From positions 1-15,168 of the forward strand of contig CAIODK010000222.1 of assembly GCA_903856995.1 (NCBI GenBank): a DNA stretch of 15,168 nucleotides, given 5' to 3'. The position numbers were made by a program, and so were the translations under genes. Of this stretch, positions 6,367-13,490 are shown piece after piece. The notes under the pieces are model-generated. The model did no database searches, was not told the origin of the DNA, and saw only the letters and a program-made list of their open reading frames with translations. The DNA is from an uncultured Burkholderiales bacterium (GTDB taxonomy: Bacteria; Pseudomonadota; Gammaproteobacteria; Burkholderiales; Burkholderiaceae_C). Each line of letters begins with the position of its first letter. Position 1 is the first letter of the stretch.

Positions 6367-8313
6367 ATGCAGACCACGTTTCCTCGACTGTTACTCAAGC
6401 ATGCCGGCGAGCGGCCACAGGCGCCTGCCATGCGTGAGAAGGAATACGGCATTTGGCAAACCACCACGTGGGCCGACATGGCGCGCATGGTGGAGCACAT
6501 GGCGTGCGGTTTTCACCAAGCCGGCCTGACCCGTGGCGAGCACCTGGTTGTGATTGGTTCCAATCGCCCCCGTTTGTACGCCACCATGTTGGCCGCGCAA
6601 GCCTTGGGTGCGATTCCTATCCCGTTGTACCAAGATGCCGCAGGCGCGGAATGCGTGTACCCACTCAACAACGCCGATGTGCGCTTTTGCGTGGTGGAAG
6701 ACCAAGAGCAAGTCGACAAACTGATTGAGATTCGTGAGCAATGCCCGCAAATCTCAAACATCTTTTTTGATGACCCGCGTGGCCTGCGCAAATACAACGA
6801 GCCAGGCTTGACTTCGCTCGAAGCGTTACTGGCTGAGGGCGAGGTGTTCGCGGCGAAACACCCCAGTTTTTTCCTGGACGAAGTGGGCAAAGCACACACC
6901 GATGATGTGGGGGCCATGTTCTTCACATCAGGCACCACCGGCAATCCCAAAGGTGTGGTGCACACGCACAACTCCATCATCAACCGCGCCGAAGCGGGGG
7001 CCTTGTTTGACCATCTCACCTCTGAAGAAGACGTGCTGGCCTACCTGCCACCTGCATGGATTGGTCAAAACATCTTCAGCTATGCCCAATGGCTCTATTG
7101 CGGCTATGTGGTGAACTGCCCAGAGTCCGTTGCCACGGTGACCATCGACTTGAAAGAAATCGGACCCACGTACTACTTCGCACCACCTCGCGTGTTTGAA
7201 GGTTTGCTGACCAGCGTGATGATTCGCATGGAAGACGCAGGCGCACTCAAACGCGCCATGTTCCATTACTTCATGGATGTGGCGCGCAAATACGGCCCCA
7301 CTAAAATGGAAGGCAAGTCGATCGGCTTGTTCGGCGGTTTGCTCTACGCCTTGGGTAACTTCTTTGTGTACGGGCCCTTGCGCAACAACCTCGGCATGAG
7401 CCGTGTGCGCGTGGCCTACACCGCCGGTGAGGCGATTGGCCCCGACCTGTTCAGCTTCTACCGCGCCATCGGCGTGAACTTGAAACAACTCTACGGCTCG
7501 ACCGAGACCGCCGTGTTCGTCTGCTTGCAGCCCGACCATGAAGCGCGTGCCGACACCGTGGGTGTGCCGTGCGCTGGCGTGGAAATCAAAGTAGCCGACA
7601 ACGGCGAAATTCTGGTCAAGTCGCCAGGCTTGCTCAAGGGCTATTACAAGAACGACGCAGCGACCGCCGAGGTGCTCACTCCCGACGGCTGGTACCACAC
7701 CAGCGATGCGGGCTTCATCGATGCGCATGGACACTTGAAGATCATCGACCGCGTCAAAGACGTGGGACGCATCAAAGGTGGCGCAAACGACGGCGCCATG
7801 TTCGCACCCAAGTACGTTGAAAACAAACTCAAGTTCTTTCCGCACATCAAAGAAGTGGTGGCCTATGGCGACCAGCGCGAAAAAGTGTGCGTCATGATCA
7901 ACATCGACTTTGACGCTGTGGGCAACTGGGCCGAGCGTCGCAACTTGCCCTATGCCGGCTATACCGACTTGGCGCAAAAGCCAGAGGTCTATGGACTCAT
8001 CCAAGAATGCGTCGAAAAAGTCAATGCAGATCTGTCTGTGGACGAGCTCTTGGCGGGCAGCCAAGTCAGCCGCTTCTTGGTCTTGCACAAAGAGCTCGAT
8101 GCGGATGACGGGGAGCTGACCCGTACCAACAAAGTGCGTCGCGGCTACATCGCTGAGAAGTACGAAGCCTTGGTCAGTGCGCTCTACAACGGCGCAACTG
8201 AACAATTCATTGAAACCCAAGTTAAGTTTGAAGACGGCCGCACCGGTAGTGTCAGCGCCACGCTCAAACTCTCGGACGCAAAAACCTTCACGCCTGTGGG
8301 GAAAGCAGCATGA
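6367..8313 (+). CDS. AMP-dependent acyl-CoA synthetase, long-chain (COG1022) type
   Basis: A 648-residue adenylate-forming enzyme that would activate a carboxylic acid with ATP and join it to CoA. The P-loop is MFFTSGTTGNPKGVVHTH (Ser188 starts SGTTGNPKG). The A5 motif is YGSTETAVF (376-384). The A7/A8 hinge is GWYHTSDAGFIDAHGHLKII followed by DRVKDVGRIKGG (from 441). The C-terminal TRTNKVRRGYIAEKY fits long-chain acyl-CoA synthetases. About 45 residues follow as an unrecognised tail. No signal peptide is present; the protein is probably cytoplasmic or membrane-associated. It heads the operon, has AAGGA 6 bases before its ATG, and overlaps the LivG gene by ATGA. That coupling to an importer suggests it acts on the imported acid. 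The substrate could be aromatic, branched or fatty and cannot be read here. Confidence 0.93.
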   Translation: MQTTFPRLLLKHAGERPQAPAMREKEYGIWQTTTWADMARMVEHMACGFHQAGLTRGEHLVVIGSNRPRLYATMLAAQALGAIPIPLYQDAAGAECVYPLNNADVRFCVVEDQEQVDKLIEIREQCPQISNIFFDDPRGLRKYNEPGLTSLEALLAEGEVFAAKHPSFFLDEVGKAHTDDVGAMFFTSGTTGNPKGVVHTHNSIINRAEAGALFDHLTSEEDVLAYLPPAWIGQNIFSYAQWLYCGYVVNCPESVATVTIDLKEIGPTYYFAPPRVFEGLLTSVMIRMEDAGALKRAMFHYFMDVARKYGPTKMEGKSIGLFGGLLYALGNFFVYGPLRNNLGMSRVRVAYTAGEAIGPDLFSFYRAIGVNLKQLYGSTETAVFVCLQPDHEARADTVGVPCAGVEIKVADNGEILVKSPGLLKGYYKNDAATAEVLTPDGWYHTSDAGFIDAHGHLKIIDRVKDVGRIKGGANDGAMFAPKYVENKLKFFPHIKEVVAYGDQREKVCVMINIDFDAVGNWAERRNLPYAGYTDLAQKPEVYGLIQECVEKVNADLSVDELLAGSQVSRFLVLHKELDADDGELTRTNKVRRGYIAEKYEALVSALYNGATEQFIETQVKFEDGRTGSVSATLKLSDAKTFTPVGKAA

Positions 8314-9092
8314 GCAAGAAAATCGGTGACGTCATCCTTGACGTCAAAAATATCAGTTTGCGTTTCGGTGGCGTCAAGGCGCTGACCGACATTTCGTTCA
8401 ACGTGCGCGAGCACGAAGTGCGCGCCATCATTGGACCCAACGGCGCCGGCAAGAGCTCGATGCTCAACTGCATCAACGGTGTCTATGAACCACAAGAAGG
8501 GTCCATCACATTCCGTGGTCAAACCTTTGGTCACATGGACAGCCATCAAGTGGCCACCATGGGTATTGCACGCACCTTCCAAAACTTGGCTTTGTTCAAA
8601 GGCATGAGCGTTCTCGACAACATCATGACCGGACGCAACTTGCGCATGAAGAGCAACATCTTCATGCAAGCCTTGCGCATTGGTCCTGCTGAGAAGGAAG
8701 AAATGGCGCACCGCGAAAAGGTGGAGCACATCATCGACTTCTTGGAAATTCAAGCCTTCCGAAAAACCCCCGTGGGTCAACTGCCCTATGGTTTGCAAAA
8801 GCGTGTCGATTTGGGTCGTGCGCTGGCTCTTGAGCCACAGGTGTTGTTGCTCGACGAGCCAATGGCCGGTATGAACGTCGAAGAGAAACAAGACATGTGT
8901 CGCTTCATCTTGGACGTGAACGACGAGTTCGGCACCACCATCGTCTTGATCGAACATGACATGGGCGTGGTGATGGATATCTCGGACCGCGTGGTGGTTC
9001 TCGACTACGGCAAAAAGATCGGCGATGGCACACCTGATGAGGTGCGCAACAACGAGGAAGTCATTAGTGCTTACCTTGGCACTTCGCATTAA
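8310..9092 (+). CDS. LivG-type branched-chain amino acid family ABC transporter ATPase
   Basis: A 260-residue cytoplasmic ATPase of the HAAT (Liv) importer family. Walker A is GPNGAGKSS (42-50). Walker B is VLLLDEPMAG (Asp182, Glu183), and the switch is IVLIEHDMGVVMD (His216). The signature loop is LPYGLQKRVDLGRAL (from 158) in place of LSGGQ. LivG proteins typically show a YG-x-Q version, so this is a family trait and not decay. The C-terminal GTPDEVRNNEEVISAYLG is the LivG-specific tail. Its ATG overlaps the ligase stop (ATGA), implying translational coupling. It would pair with the LivF-type ATPase encoded four genes further on. The Liv name describes the family; the substrate need not be an amino acid. 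Confidence 0.94.
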   Translation: MSKKIGDVILDVKNISLRFGGVKALTDISFNVREHEVRAIIGPNGAGKSSMLNCINGVYEPQEGSITFRGQTFGHMDSHQVATMGIARTFQNLALFKGMSVLDNIMTGRNLRMKSNIFMQALRIGPAEKEEMAHREKVEHIIDFLEIQAFRKTPVGQLPYGLQKRVDLGRALALEPQVLLLDEPMAGMNVEEKQDMCRFILDVNDEFGTTIVLIEHDMGVVMDISDRVVVLDYGKKIGDGTPDEVRNNEEVISAYLGTSH

Positions 9093-9103
9093 AAAAGATT
9101 TGT

Positions 9104-9143
9104 GGGACTGTCCAAGCCTTGCACCGCAAGCTTGCGCTGTCCC
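9104..9143 (+). promoter_or_regulatory. imperfect 40-base hairpin between the livG-type and livH-type genes
   Basis: The outer arm GGGAC (9104-9108) pairs with GTCCC (9139-9143). The inner arm CAAGC-C-TTGC (9113-9122) pairs with GCAAGCTTG (9126-9134) around an ACC loop with one bulged C. Two further pairs bridge the arms. That gives 16 pairs with two mismatches. It also contains the perfect palindrome CGCAAGCTTGCG (9125-9136). It ends 9 bases before the livH ribosome site, with no U-tract. It is probably an mRNA stability or translation-tuning element. Confidence 0.55.
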
Positions 9144-9152
9144 CAACTGATT

Positions 9153-9156
9153 GGAG
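9153..9156 (+). promoter_or_regulatory. ribosome binding site deciding the livH-type start
   Basis: GGAG, 5 bases before the ATG at 9162. The frame is open upstream to a GTG at 9102, but that extension runs through the hairpin spacer and adds 20 residues unlike the family. Confidence 0.7.
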
Positions 9157-9161
9157 TAGAA

Positions 9162-10091
9162 ATGGCATTTTTTCTTGAAACCCTTTTCGGCGGCCTCATG
9201 GCGGGCATGCTGTATTCGTTGGTGGCTCTCGGCTTCGTGCTGATTTACAAAGCCTCTGGCGTGTTTAACTTCGCACAAGGCGCGATGGTGTTGTTCGCTG
9301 CGTTGGCCATGGCCCGCTTTAGCGAATGGATCCCGCTTTACTTGGGCGTCAGCAACTTTGTGCTCATCAACCTGCTGGCTTTCGCTGGCGCGGCAGCCGT
9401 GATGTTTGTGGTGGCCTGGGTGATTGAGTTCTTGGTGTTGCGCCACTTGGTCAACCAAGAAGGCACCACCTTGTTGATGGCCACATTGGGCATCACGTAC
9501 TTCCTCGACGGCGTGGGCCAATCACTCTTTGGCAGCGACATCTACAAGATCGACGTGGGCATGCCCAAAGAACCCATGATGCTCATGGAGTCCACCTTTG
9601 AAGGCGGCATCATGATCAACCAAGAAGACTTGGTGGCCGCGTTCATCGCCGCAGCACTGGTCGCCTTGTTGAGCGTGTTCTTCCAAAAAACAACCACCGG
9701 TCGCGCACTGCGCGCCGTGGCGGACGACCACCAAGCGGCGCAGTCGATCGGCATTCCACTCAACCGCATCTGGGTCATCGTTTGGTGCGTCGCAGGCGTG
9801 GTGGCTCTGGTCGCCGGCATGATTTGGGGCTCCAAGCTCGGTGTGCAGTTCTCGCTCTCTACCGTCGCGATGCGTGTGTTGCCTGTGGTGATCTTGGGCG
9901 GCTTGACGTCTGTGCCAGGCGCCATCATCGGCGGCCTGATCATTGGTGTGGGCGAGAAATTATCGGAAGTGTTCCTTGGCCCTTATGTGGGCGGCGGCAT
10001 TGAGATTTGGTTTGCGTACGTGTTGGCCCTGGGCTTCTTGTTGATTCGTCCACAAGGCTTGTTTGGCGAGAAGATCATCGACCGCGTGTAA
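9162..10091 (+). CDS. LivH-type ABC transporter permease
   Basis: A 309-residue inner-membrane permease subunit of a Liv-family importer, with about eight hydrophobic segments. The N-terminus FLETLFGGLMAGMLYSLVAL and the conserved VFNFAQGAMVLFAALAMARF are LivH hallmarks. The cytoplasmic coupling loop is TTTGRALRAVADDHQAAQSI (around 177-196), which contacts the ATPases. The C-terminal region VVILGGLTSVPGAIIGGLII and RPQGLFGE is also characteristic. The start was moved to the ATG at 9162 on ribosome-site evidence. The stop lies 11 bases before the livM-type start, so the two permeases are transcribed together. They should form the heterodimeric membrane channel. Confidence 0.94.
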   Translation: MAFFLETLFGGLMAGMLYSLVALGFVLIYKASGVFNFAQGAMVLFAALAMARFSEWIPLYLGVSNFVLINLLAFAGAAAVMFVVAWVIEFLVLRHLVNQEGTTLLMATLGITYFLDGVGQSLFGSDIYKIDVGMPKEPMMLMESTFEGGIMINQEDLVAAFIAAALVALLSVFFQKTTTGRALRAVADDHQAAQSIGIPLNRIWVIVWCVAGVVALVAGMIWGSKLGVQFSLSTVAMRVLPVVILGGLTSVPGAIIGGLIIGVGEKLSEVFLGPYVGGGIEIWFAYVLALGFLLIRPQGLFGEKIIDRV

Positions 10092-10094
10092 GGA
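10090..10094 (+). promoter_or_regulatory. ribosome binding site deciding the livM-type start
   Basis: AAGGA overlaps the livH stop codon and lies 8 bases before the ATG at 10103. An in-frame ATG at 10007 would place 32 residues inside the livH-type gene, and those residues look like noise. Confidence 0.7.
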
Positions 10095-10102
10095 AAATAA
10101 AA

Positions 10103-11179
10103 ATGTTTTACAGAGAAAACGGTCAATTCAAAACCACCTACAAGGCAGATCAACAGATCTTCCCGATCACGCAAGACCGCGTGGGTGTGTTGCTCCTCAT
10201 CGCCTTTGCATTCATCGGCGTGCCCTTGCTCGCAGACGAATATATGCTGCGTGCGATTTTGATTCCCTTCCTCATCTTGTCACTCGCCGCATTGGGCGTG
10301 AACATCTTGGTGGGCTACTGCGGCCAAATTTCATTGGGCTCAGGCGCCTTCATGGCAGTCGGGGCGTATGCCGCCTACAACTTCTTTGTGCGCATTGACG
10401 GCATGCCGCTCATCGTGGCCGTGCTGATGGGTGGCTTCTTCGCCACCTTGGTCGGTATGTTTTTTGGTATTCCTAGCTTGCGCGTGAAGGGCCTGTATTT
10501 GGCCGTGGCCACGTTGGCTGCACAGTTCTTCTGTGACTGGGCGTTTTTGCGCATCACGTGGTTCACCAATGACTCGGCCTCTGGCACTGCGTCGGTGTCG
10601 GACCTGCAGGTGTTTGGCATGCCCATCAACACACCGTTTGAAAAATACACCTTCTGCCTGTGCTTCTTGGTGGTATTTGGTTTGCTTGCGAAGAACCTGG
10701 TGCGCAGTGCCATTGGCCGCGAATGGATGGCGATTCGCGACATGGACGTGGCCGCAGCTGTGATCGGCATTCGCCCCATGTACGCCAAGCTCAGCGCGTT
10801 TGCCGTGAGCTCATTCATCGTCGGTGTGGCTGGCGCCTTGTGGGCCTTCGTTTACTTGGGTTCATGGGAGCCGGCAGCGTTCTCGGTCGACCGTTCCTTC
10901 CAGTTGTTGTTCATGGTCATCTTGGGGGGCATGGGCTCCATCATGGGCAGCTTCTTTGGCGCGGCCTTCATCGTGATTCTTCCCGTCATCATCAACCACG
11001 CACTGCCTTGGGTGGGCGACTTGGTAGGCATCCCTGTCAGCACCGCAGCGTTGACGCACGCTGAGCAAATGATCTTTGGTGCGTTGATTGTTTGGTTCTT
11101 GATCGTTGAGCCGCATGGCTTGGCCAAGTTGTGGAGTGTGGGCAAGCAAAAGCTGCGTCTGTGGCCTTTCCCTCACTAA
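10103..11179 (+). CDS. LivM-type ABC transporter permease
   Basis: A 358-residue inner-membrane permease, the second channel subunit. It starts with a polar head of about 26 residues (MFYRENGQFKTTYKADQQIF), then about eight to ten hydrophobic segments. Family marks are NILVGYCGQISLGSGAFMAV, FFGIPSLRVKGLYLAVATLA, the coupling loop SAIGREWMAIRDMDVAAAVI (around residues 203-222), and VILGGMGSIMGSFFGAAF. The C-terminus ends IVWFLIVEPHGLAKLW, as in LivM. It follows livH by 11 bases and precedes the binding-protein gene by 51 bases. That gap is T-rich with no hairpin and carries the next ribosome site. Function as a LivM homologue is firm; the substrate is unknown. Confidence 0.94.
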   Translation: MFYRENGQFKTTYKADQQIFPITQDRVGVLLLIAFAFIGVPLLADEYMLRAILIPFLILSLAALGVNILVGYCGQISLGSGAFMAVGAYAAYNFFVRIDGMPLIVAVLMGGFFATLVGMFFGIPSLRVKGLYLAVATLAAQFFCDWAFLRITWFTNDSASGTASVSDLQVFGMPINTPFEKYTFCLCFLVVFGLLAKNLVRSAIGREWMAIRDMDVAAAVIGIRPMYAKLSAFAVSSFIVGVAGALWAFVYLGSWEPAAFSVDRSFQLLFMVILGGMGSIMGSFFGAAFIVILPVIINHALPWVGDLVGIPVSTAALTHAEQMIFGALIVWFLIVEPHGLAKLWSVGKQKLRLWPFPH

Positions 11180-11219
11180 GTGGTAATTAGTTTTTCTTGT
11201 GTTCGCATAATTTTTCTAA

Positions 11220-11224
11220 AGGAG
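11220..11224 (+). promoter_or_regulatory. ribosome binding site deciding the binding-protein start
   Basis: AGGAG (within AAAGGAG) lies 6 bases before the ATG at 11231. That ATG begins a textbook signal peptide. The same frame is open upstream to a GTG at 11180, which would bury the signal peptide behind 17 residues. Confidence 0.75.
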
Positions 11225-11230
11225 ACTTCA

Positions 11231-12553
11231 ATGAAACTTCGTTCCCTCATGATGGCCGTGGCCATCGCTGCGACTGGTCTGACCAGCGCCGTGGTCACCA
11301 CGTCTGCTCAGGCGCAAGCCAAAGAGCAGTTCTTCCCCGTGTTGCCTTACCGCACGGGCGCGTATGCTCCCAACGGTGTGCCGTGGGGTAACGCTTATGT
11401 GGATTACCTCAAGCTGATCAATGCCCGTGACGGTGGCATCAATGGCGTGAAAATCACTTTTGAAGAGTGTGACACCGCCTACGCCACAGACCGCGGCGTG
11501 GAATGCTACGAACGCCTGAAGGGCAAAGCACAAGGCTCGGTGTTCCAACCCTTGTCCACCGGCATCACATTCGCGATGACCGAAAAAGCACCCGCTGACA
11601 AAAACCCACTGATCACTGCCGGCTATGGCCGTTCAGAGTCCAGCGATGGCCAAGTGTTCAAGTGGAACTTCCCATTGATGGGCACCTACTGGTCTGGCGC
11701 TGACATCATCATGCAGCTCATCACCAAAAAAGAAGGTGGCAACATCAAGGGCAAAAAAATCGCGCTGGTCTACCACGACAGCCCGTTTGGTAAAGAGCCC
11801 ATTCCTCTCTTGCAAGAGCGCGCCAAGATACAAGGCTTCGACCTGCAACTCTTGCCCGTGACGGCACCTGGTGTGGAGCAAAAAGCCACTTGGTTGCAAG
11901 TGCGTCAAGCACGTCCTGACTACGTGTTGCTGTGGGGCTGGGGCGTGATGAACTCGGCTGCGTTGAAAGAAGCTGTGGCCACAGGTTACCCGCGCGAAAA
12001 AATGTACGGTGTGTGGTGGTCTGCTGCTGAGCCTGACGTCAAAGACGTAGGTGAAGCTGCCAAAGGCTACAACGGGTTGGTCGCCACAGGCGAAGGCGGC
12101 AAAGTCATCGCTGACGTCAAGGCGCAATTGCACGCCAAAAAGCAAGGCACTGGCCCCGTGGAAGAAGTGGGTACAACCCTCTACAACCGAGGCTTGGTCA
12201 GCGCTGCATTGGCGGTCGAAGGTGTGCGTCAAGCGCAGTCACGTTATGGCAAAGGCAAGGTCATGACCGGCGAGCAAATTCGTTGGGGCTTGGAGAACTT
12301 GACCTTGGACCAAAAAGCCCTCGACAAGCTCGGCTTGGGCACTGTGATGCGCCCACTCAGCACATCTTGCTTGGACCACGAAGGCTCACGTTCTGCACGT
12401 TTGCACACGTGGGATGGCAAGAAGTGGGTTTACAGCTCTGACTGGATCGAAGCCGACGACACCATCATCAAGCCTTTGGTCAAACAGTTTGCTGACAAAT
12501 ACGCGGGTGAGAAAAAACTCACACGTCGCAGCGTCGCAGATTGCCAGTCTTAA
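11231..12553 (+). CDS. LivK-type periplasmic substrate-binding protein of the ABC importer
   Basis: A 440-residue type I periplasmic binding protein (Peripla_BP_6 style) that captures the ligand and delivers it to the two permeases. Residues 1-30 form a signal peptide: MKLRS, a hydrophobic Ala/Val core, then AQAQA, with cleavage after 28 or 30. The absence of a cysteine at the cleavage site argues against a lipoprotein. Lobe motifs include YVDYLKLINARDGGINGVKI, ECDTAYATDRGVECYERLKG, KGKKIALVYHDSPFGKEPI and WGWGVMNSAALKEAVATGYP. The only four cysteines are 80, 92, 380 and 438, which would allow two disulfides in the periplasm (inference). It is longer than E. coli LivK (about 370). It is followed by a hairpin-rich spacer that may raise its expression relative to the membrane subunits. 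Ligand unknown; the neighbouring CoA ligases suggest a carboxylic acid. Confidence 0.94.
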   Translation: MKLRSLMMAVAIAATGLTSAVVTTSAQAQAKEQFFPVLPYRTGAYAPNGVPWGNAYVDYLKLINARDGGINGVKITFEECDTAYATDRGVECYERLKGKAQGSVFQPLSTGITFAMTEKAPADKNPLITAGYGRSESSDGQVFKWNFPLMGTYWSGADIIMQLITKKEGGNIKGKKIALVYHDSPFGKEPIPLLQERAKIQGFDLQLLPVTAPGVEQKATWLQVRQARPDYVLLWGWGVMNSAALKEAVATGYPREKMYGVWWSAAEPDVKDVGEAAKGYNGLVATGEGGKVIADVKAQLHAKKQGTGPVEEVGTTLYNRGLVSAALAVEGVRQAQSRYGKGKVMTGEQIRWGLENLTLDQKALDKLGLGTVMRPLSTSCLDHEGSRSARLHTWDGKKWVYSSDWIEADDTIIKPLVKQFADKYAGEKKLTRRSVADCQS

Positions 12554-12563
12554 TCTAAGGCCC

Positions 12564-12576
12564 GTCACCCTGTGAC
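12564..12576 (+). promoter_or_regulatory. small hairpin GTCAC-CCT-GTGAC
   Basis: A perfect 5-bp stem with a 3-base loop, 11 bases after the binding-protein stop codon and directly before the larger hairpin. It could also be a DNA dyad. Confidence 0.35.
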
Positions 12577-12577
12577 A

Positions 12578-12605
12578 GTTTGGTGGCTCGTAAGAGCCAC
12601 CAAAC
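12578..12605 (+). promoter_or_regulatory. perfect 12-bp intercistronic hairpin with GTAA loop
   Basis: GTTTGGTGGCTC (12578-12589) and GAGCCACCAAAC (12594-12605) are perfect complements around GTAA, a GNRA-type tetraloop closed by C-G. No U-tract follows, so it is not a standard intrinsic terminator. Placed after a binding-protein gene, it probably blocks 3' exonucleases and stabilises the upstream transcript, as intercistronic hairpins do in some other binding-protein operons. Confidence 0.8.
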
Positions 12606-12635
12606 CCCAGGCACCGCAGGTGCTTGAGGTTTGGT
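12599..12635 (+). promoter_or_regulatory. second hairpin competing with the 12-bp hairpin
   Basis: Arms 12599-12615 and 12619-12635 pair around a GCA loop: ACCAAACC with GGTTTGGT, one C/A mismatch, then CAGGCACC with GGTGCTTG including one G-U pair. The first arm shares bases 12599-12605 with the 3' arm of the preceding hairpin, so both cannot form fully. Seven T follow at 12649-12655, 13 bases after the stem. Confidence 0.6.
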
Positions 12636-12668
12636 TCATCCAGCAACATTTTTTTAGCAAGGTAGGTT

Positions 12669-13478
12669 ATGAGCGCCAACAACATCGTTCTCAACGTCAA
12701 TGGCATTGAAGTCATTTACAACCACGTCATCTTGGTGCTCAAGGGCGTGTCCCTGCAAGTGCCTCAGGGCGGCATCGTGGCACTCTTGGGTGGCAATGGT
12801 GCGGGTAAAACCACCACGTTGCGGGCCATCTCCAACTTGTTGCAAGGCGAGCGTGGCGCCGTCACCAAAGGCAGTATTGAGTTGCGTGGTGAACGCATTG
12901 AAAACCTCTCGCCCGCTGATTTGGTCAAGCGCGGCGTGGTGCAGGTGATGGAGGGGCGTCACTGCTTCGCCCACTTGACCATCGAAGAAAATTTGCTCAC
13001 TGGCAGCTACACGCGCACGAGCAAAGGCGAGATCGAAGCCAACCTCGAAAAGGTCTACAACTACTTTCCACGTTTAAAGACCCGCCGCACATCGCAAGCG
13101 GCCTACACCTCCGGTGGTGAGCAGCAGATGTGCGCGATCGGTCGCGCCATCATGGCCAACCCCAGCATGGTGTTGTTGGACGAACCCTCGATGGGCTTAG
13201 CACCGCAAATTGTGGAAGAGGTTTTCAACATCGTCAAAGACTTGAACGAGAAAGAAAAAGTCACCTTCTTGTTGGCGGAGCAAAACACCAACATGGCGTT
13301 GAAGTACGCCGACTATGGCTACATCATGGAGTCGGGCCGCATCGTGATGGACGGCGCCGCCTCTGACTTGGCGAACAACGAAGACGTGAAAGAGTTTTAC
13401 TTGGGCATGGGTGGCGGCGAGCGTAAGAGCTTCAAAGACGCCAAGAGCTACAAGCGCCGCAAGCGTTGGTTGGCTTAA
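12669..13478 (+). CDS. LivF-type branched-chain amino acid family ABC transporter ATPase
   Basis: A 269-residue cytoplasmic ATPase, partner of the LivG-type subunit. Walker A is GGNGAGKTT (41-49). The signature is SGGEQQMCAIGRAI (from 148). Walker B is MVLLDEPSMGL (Asp171, Glu172). The switch region reads LLAEQNTNMAL, with Gln-Asn where most ABC proteins have His; this is usual for LivF. An insertion around residues 62-70 (GERGAVTKG) after the Q-loop side, and a basic C-terminal tail (SYKRRKRWLA), go beyond E. coli LivF (about 237 residues). The ATG follows AAGGTAGG closely. The gene sits 115 bases after the binding-protein gene behind the paired hairpins, and 12 bases before the PaaK-like gene, with which it shares a transcript. 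Confidence 0.94.
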   Translation: MSANNIVLNVNGIEVIYNHVILVLKGVSLQVPQGGIVALLGGNGAGKTTTLRAISNLLQGERGAVTKGSIELRGERIENLSPADLVKRGVVQVMEGRHCFAHLTIEENLLTGSYTRTSKGEIEANLEKVYNYFPRLKTRRTSQAAYTSGGEQQMCAIGRAIMANPSMVLLDEPSMGLAPQIVEEVFNIVKDLNEKEKVTFLLAEQNTNMALKYADYGYIMESGRIVMDGAASDLANNEDVKEFYLGMGGGERKSFKDAKSYKRRKRWLA

Positions 13479-13490
13479 TAGGAGTCGCAC

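Noticed and set aside
6928..8220. Long minus-strand open frame inside the acyl-CoA synthetase gene
   Set aside because: Antisense to a gene with full adenylate-forming motifs; low-information composition typical of mirror frames.
8781..8825. Degenerate ABC signature (LPYGLQ) as a sign of an inactive ATPase
   Set aside because: LivG-family ATPases usually carry a YG-x-Q version of the signature, and Walker A, Walker B and the switch His are intact.
8184..9521. Long open frame on the minus strand across the ligase end, livG-type and livH-type genes
   Set aside because: It lies antisense to three well-supported genes, its translation is His/Gln/Val-rich with no family motif, and no ribosome site precedes it. 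It is a codon-bias shadow.
12649..12655. Seven-T run as an intrinsic terminator with the preceding hairpin
   Set aside because: The run begins 13 bases after the stem, too far for standard intrinsic termination, and it lies directly before a coupled operon gene. Kept only as a note within the hairpin finding.
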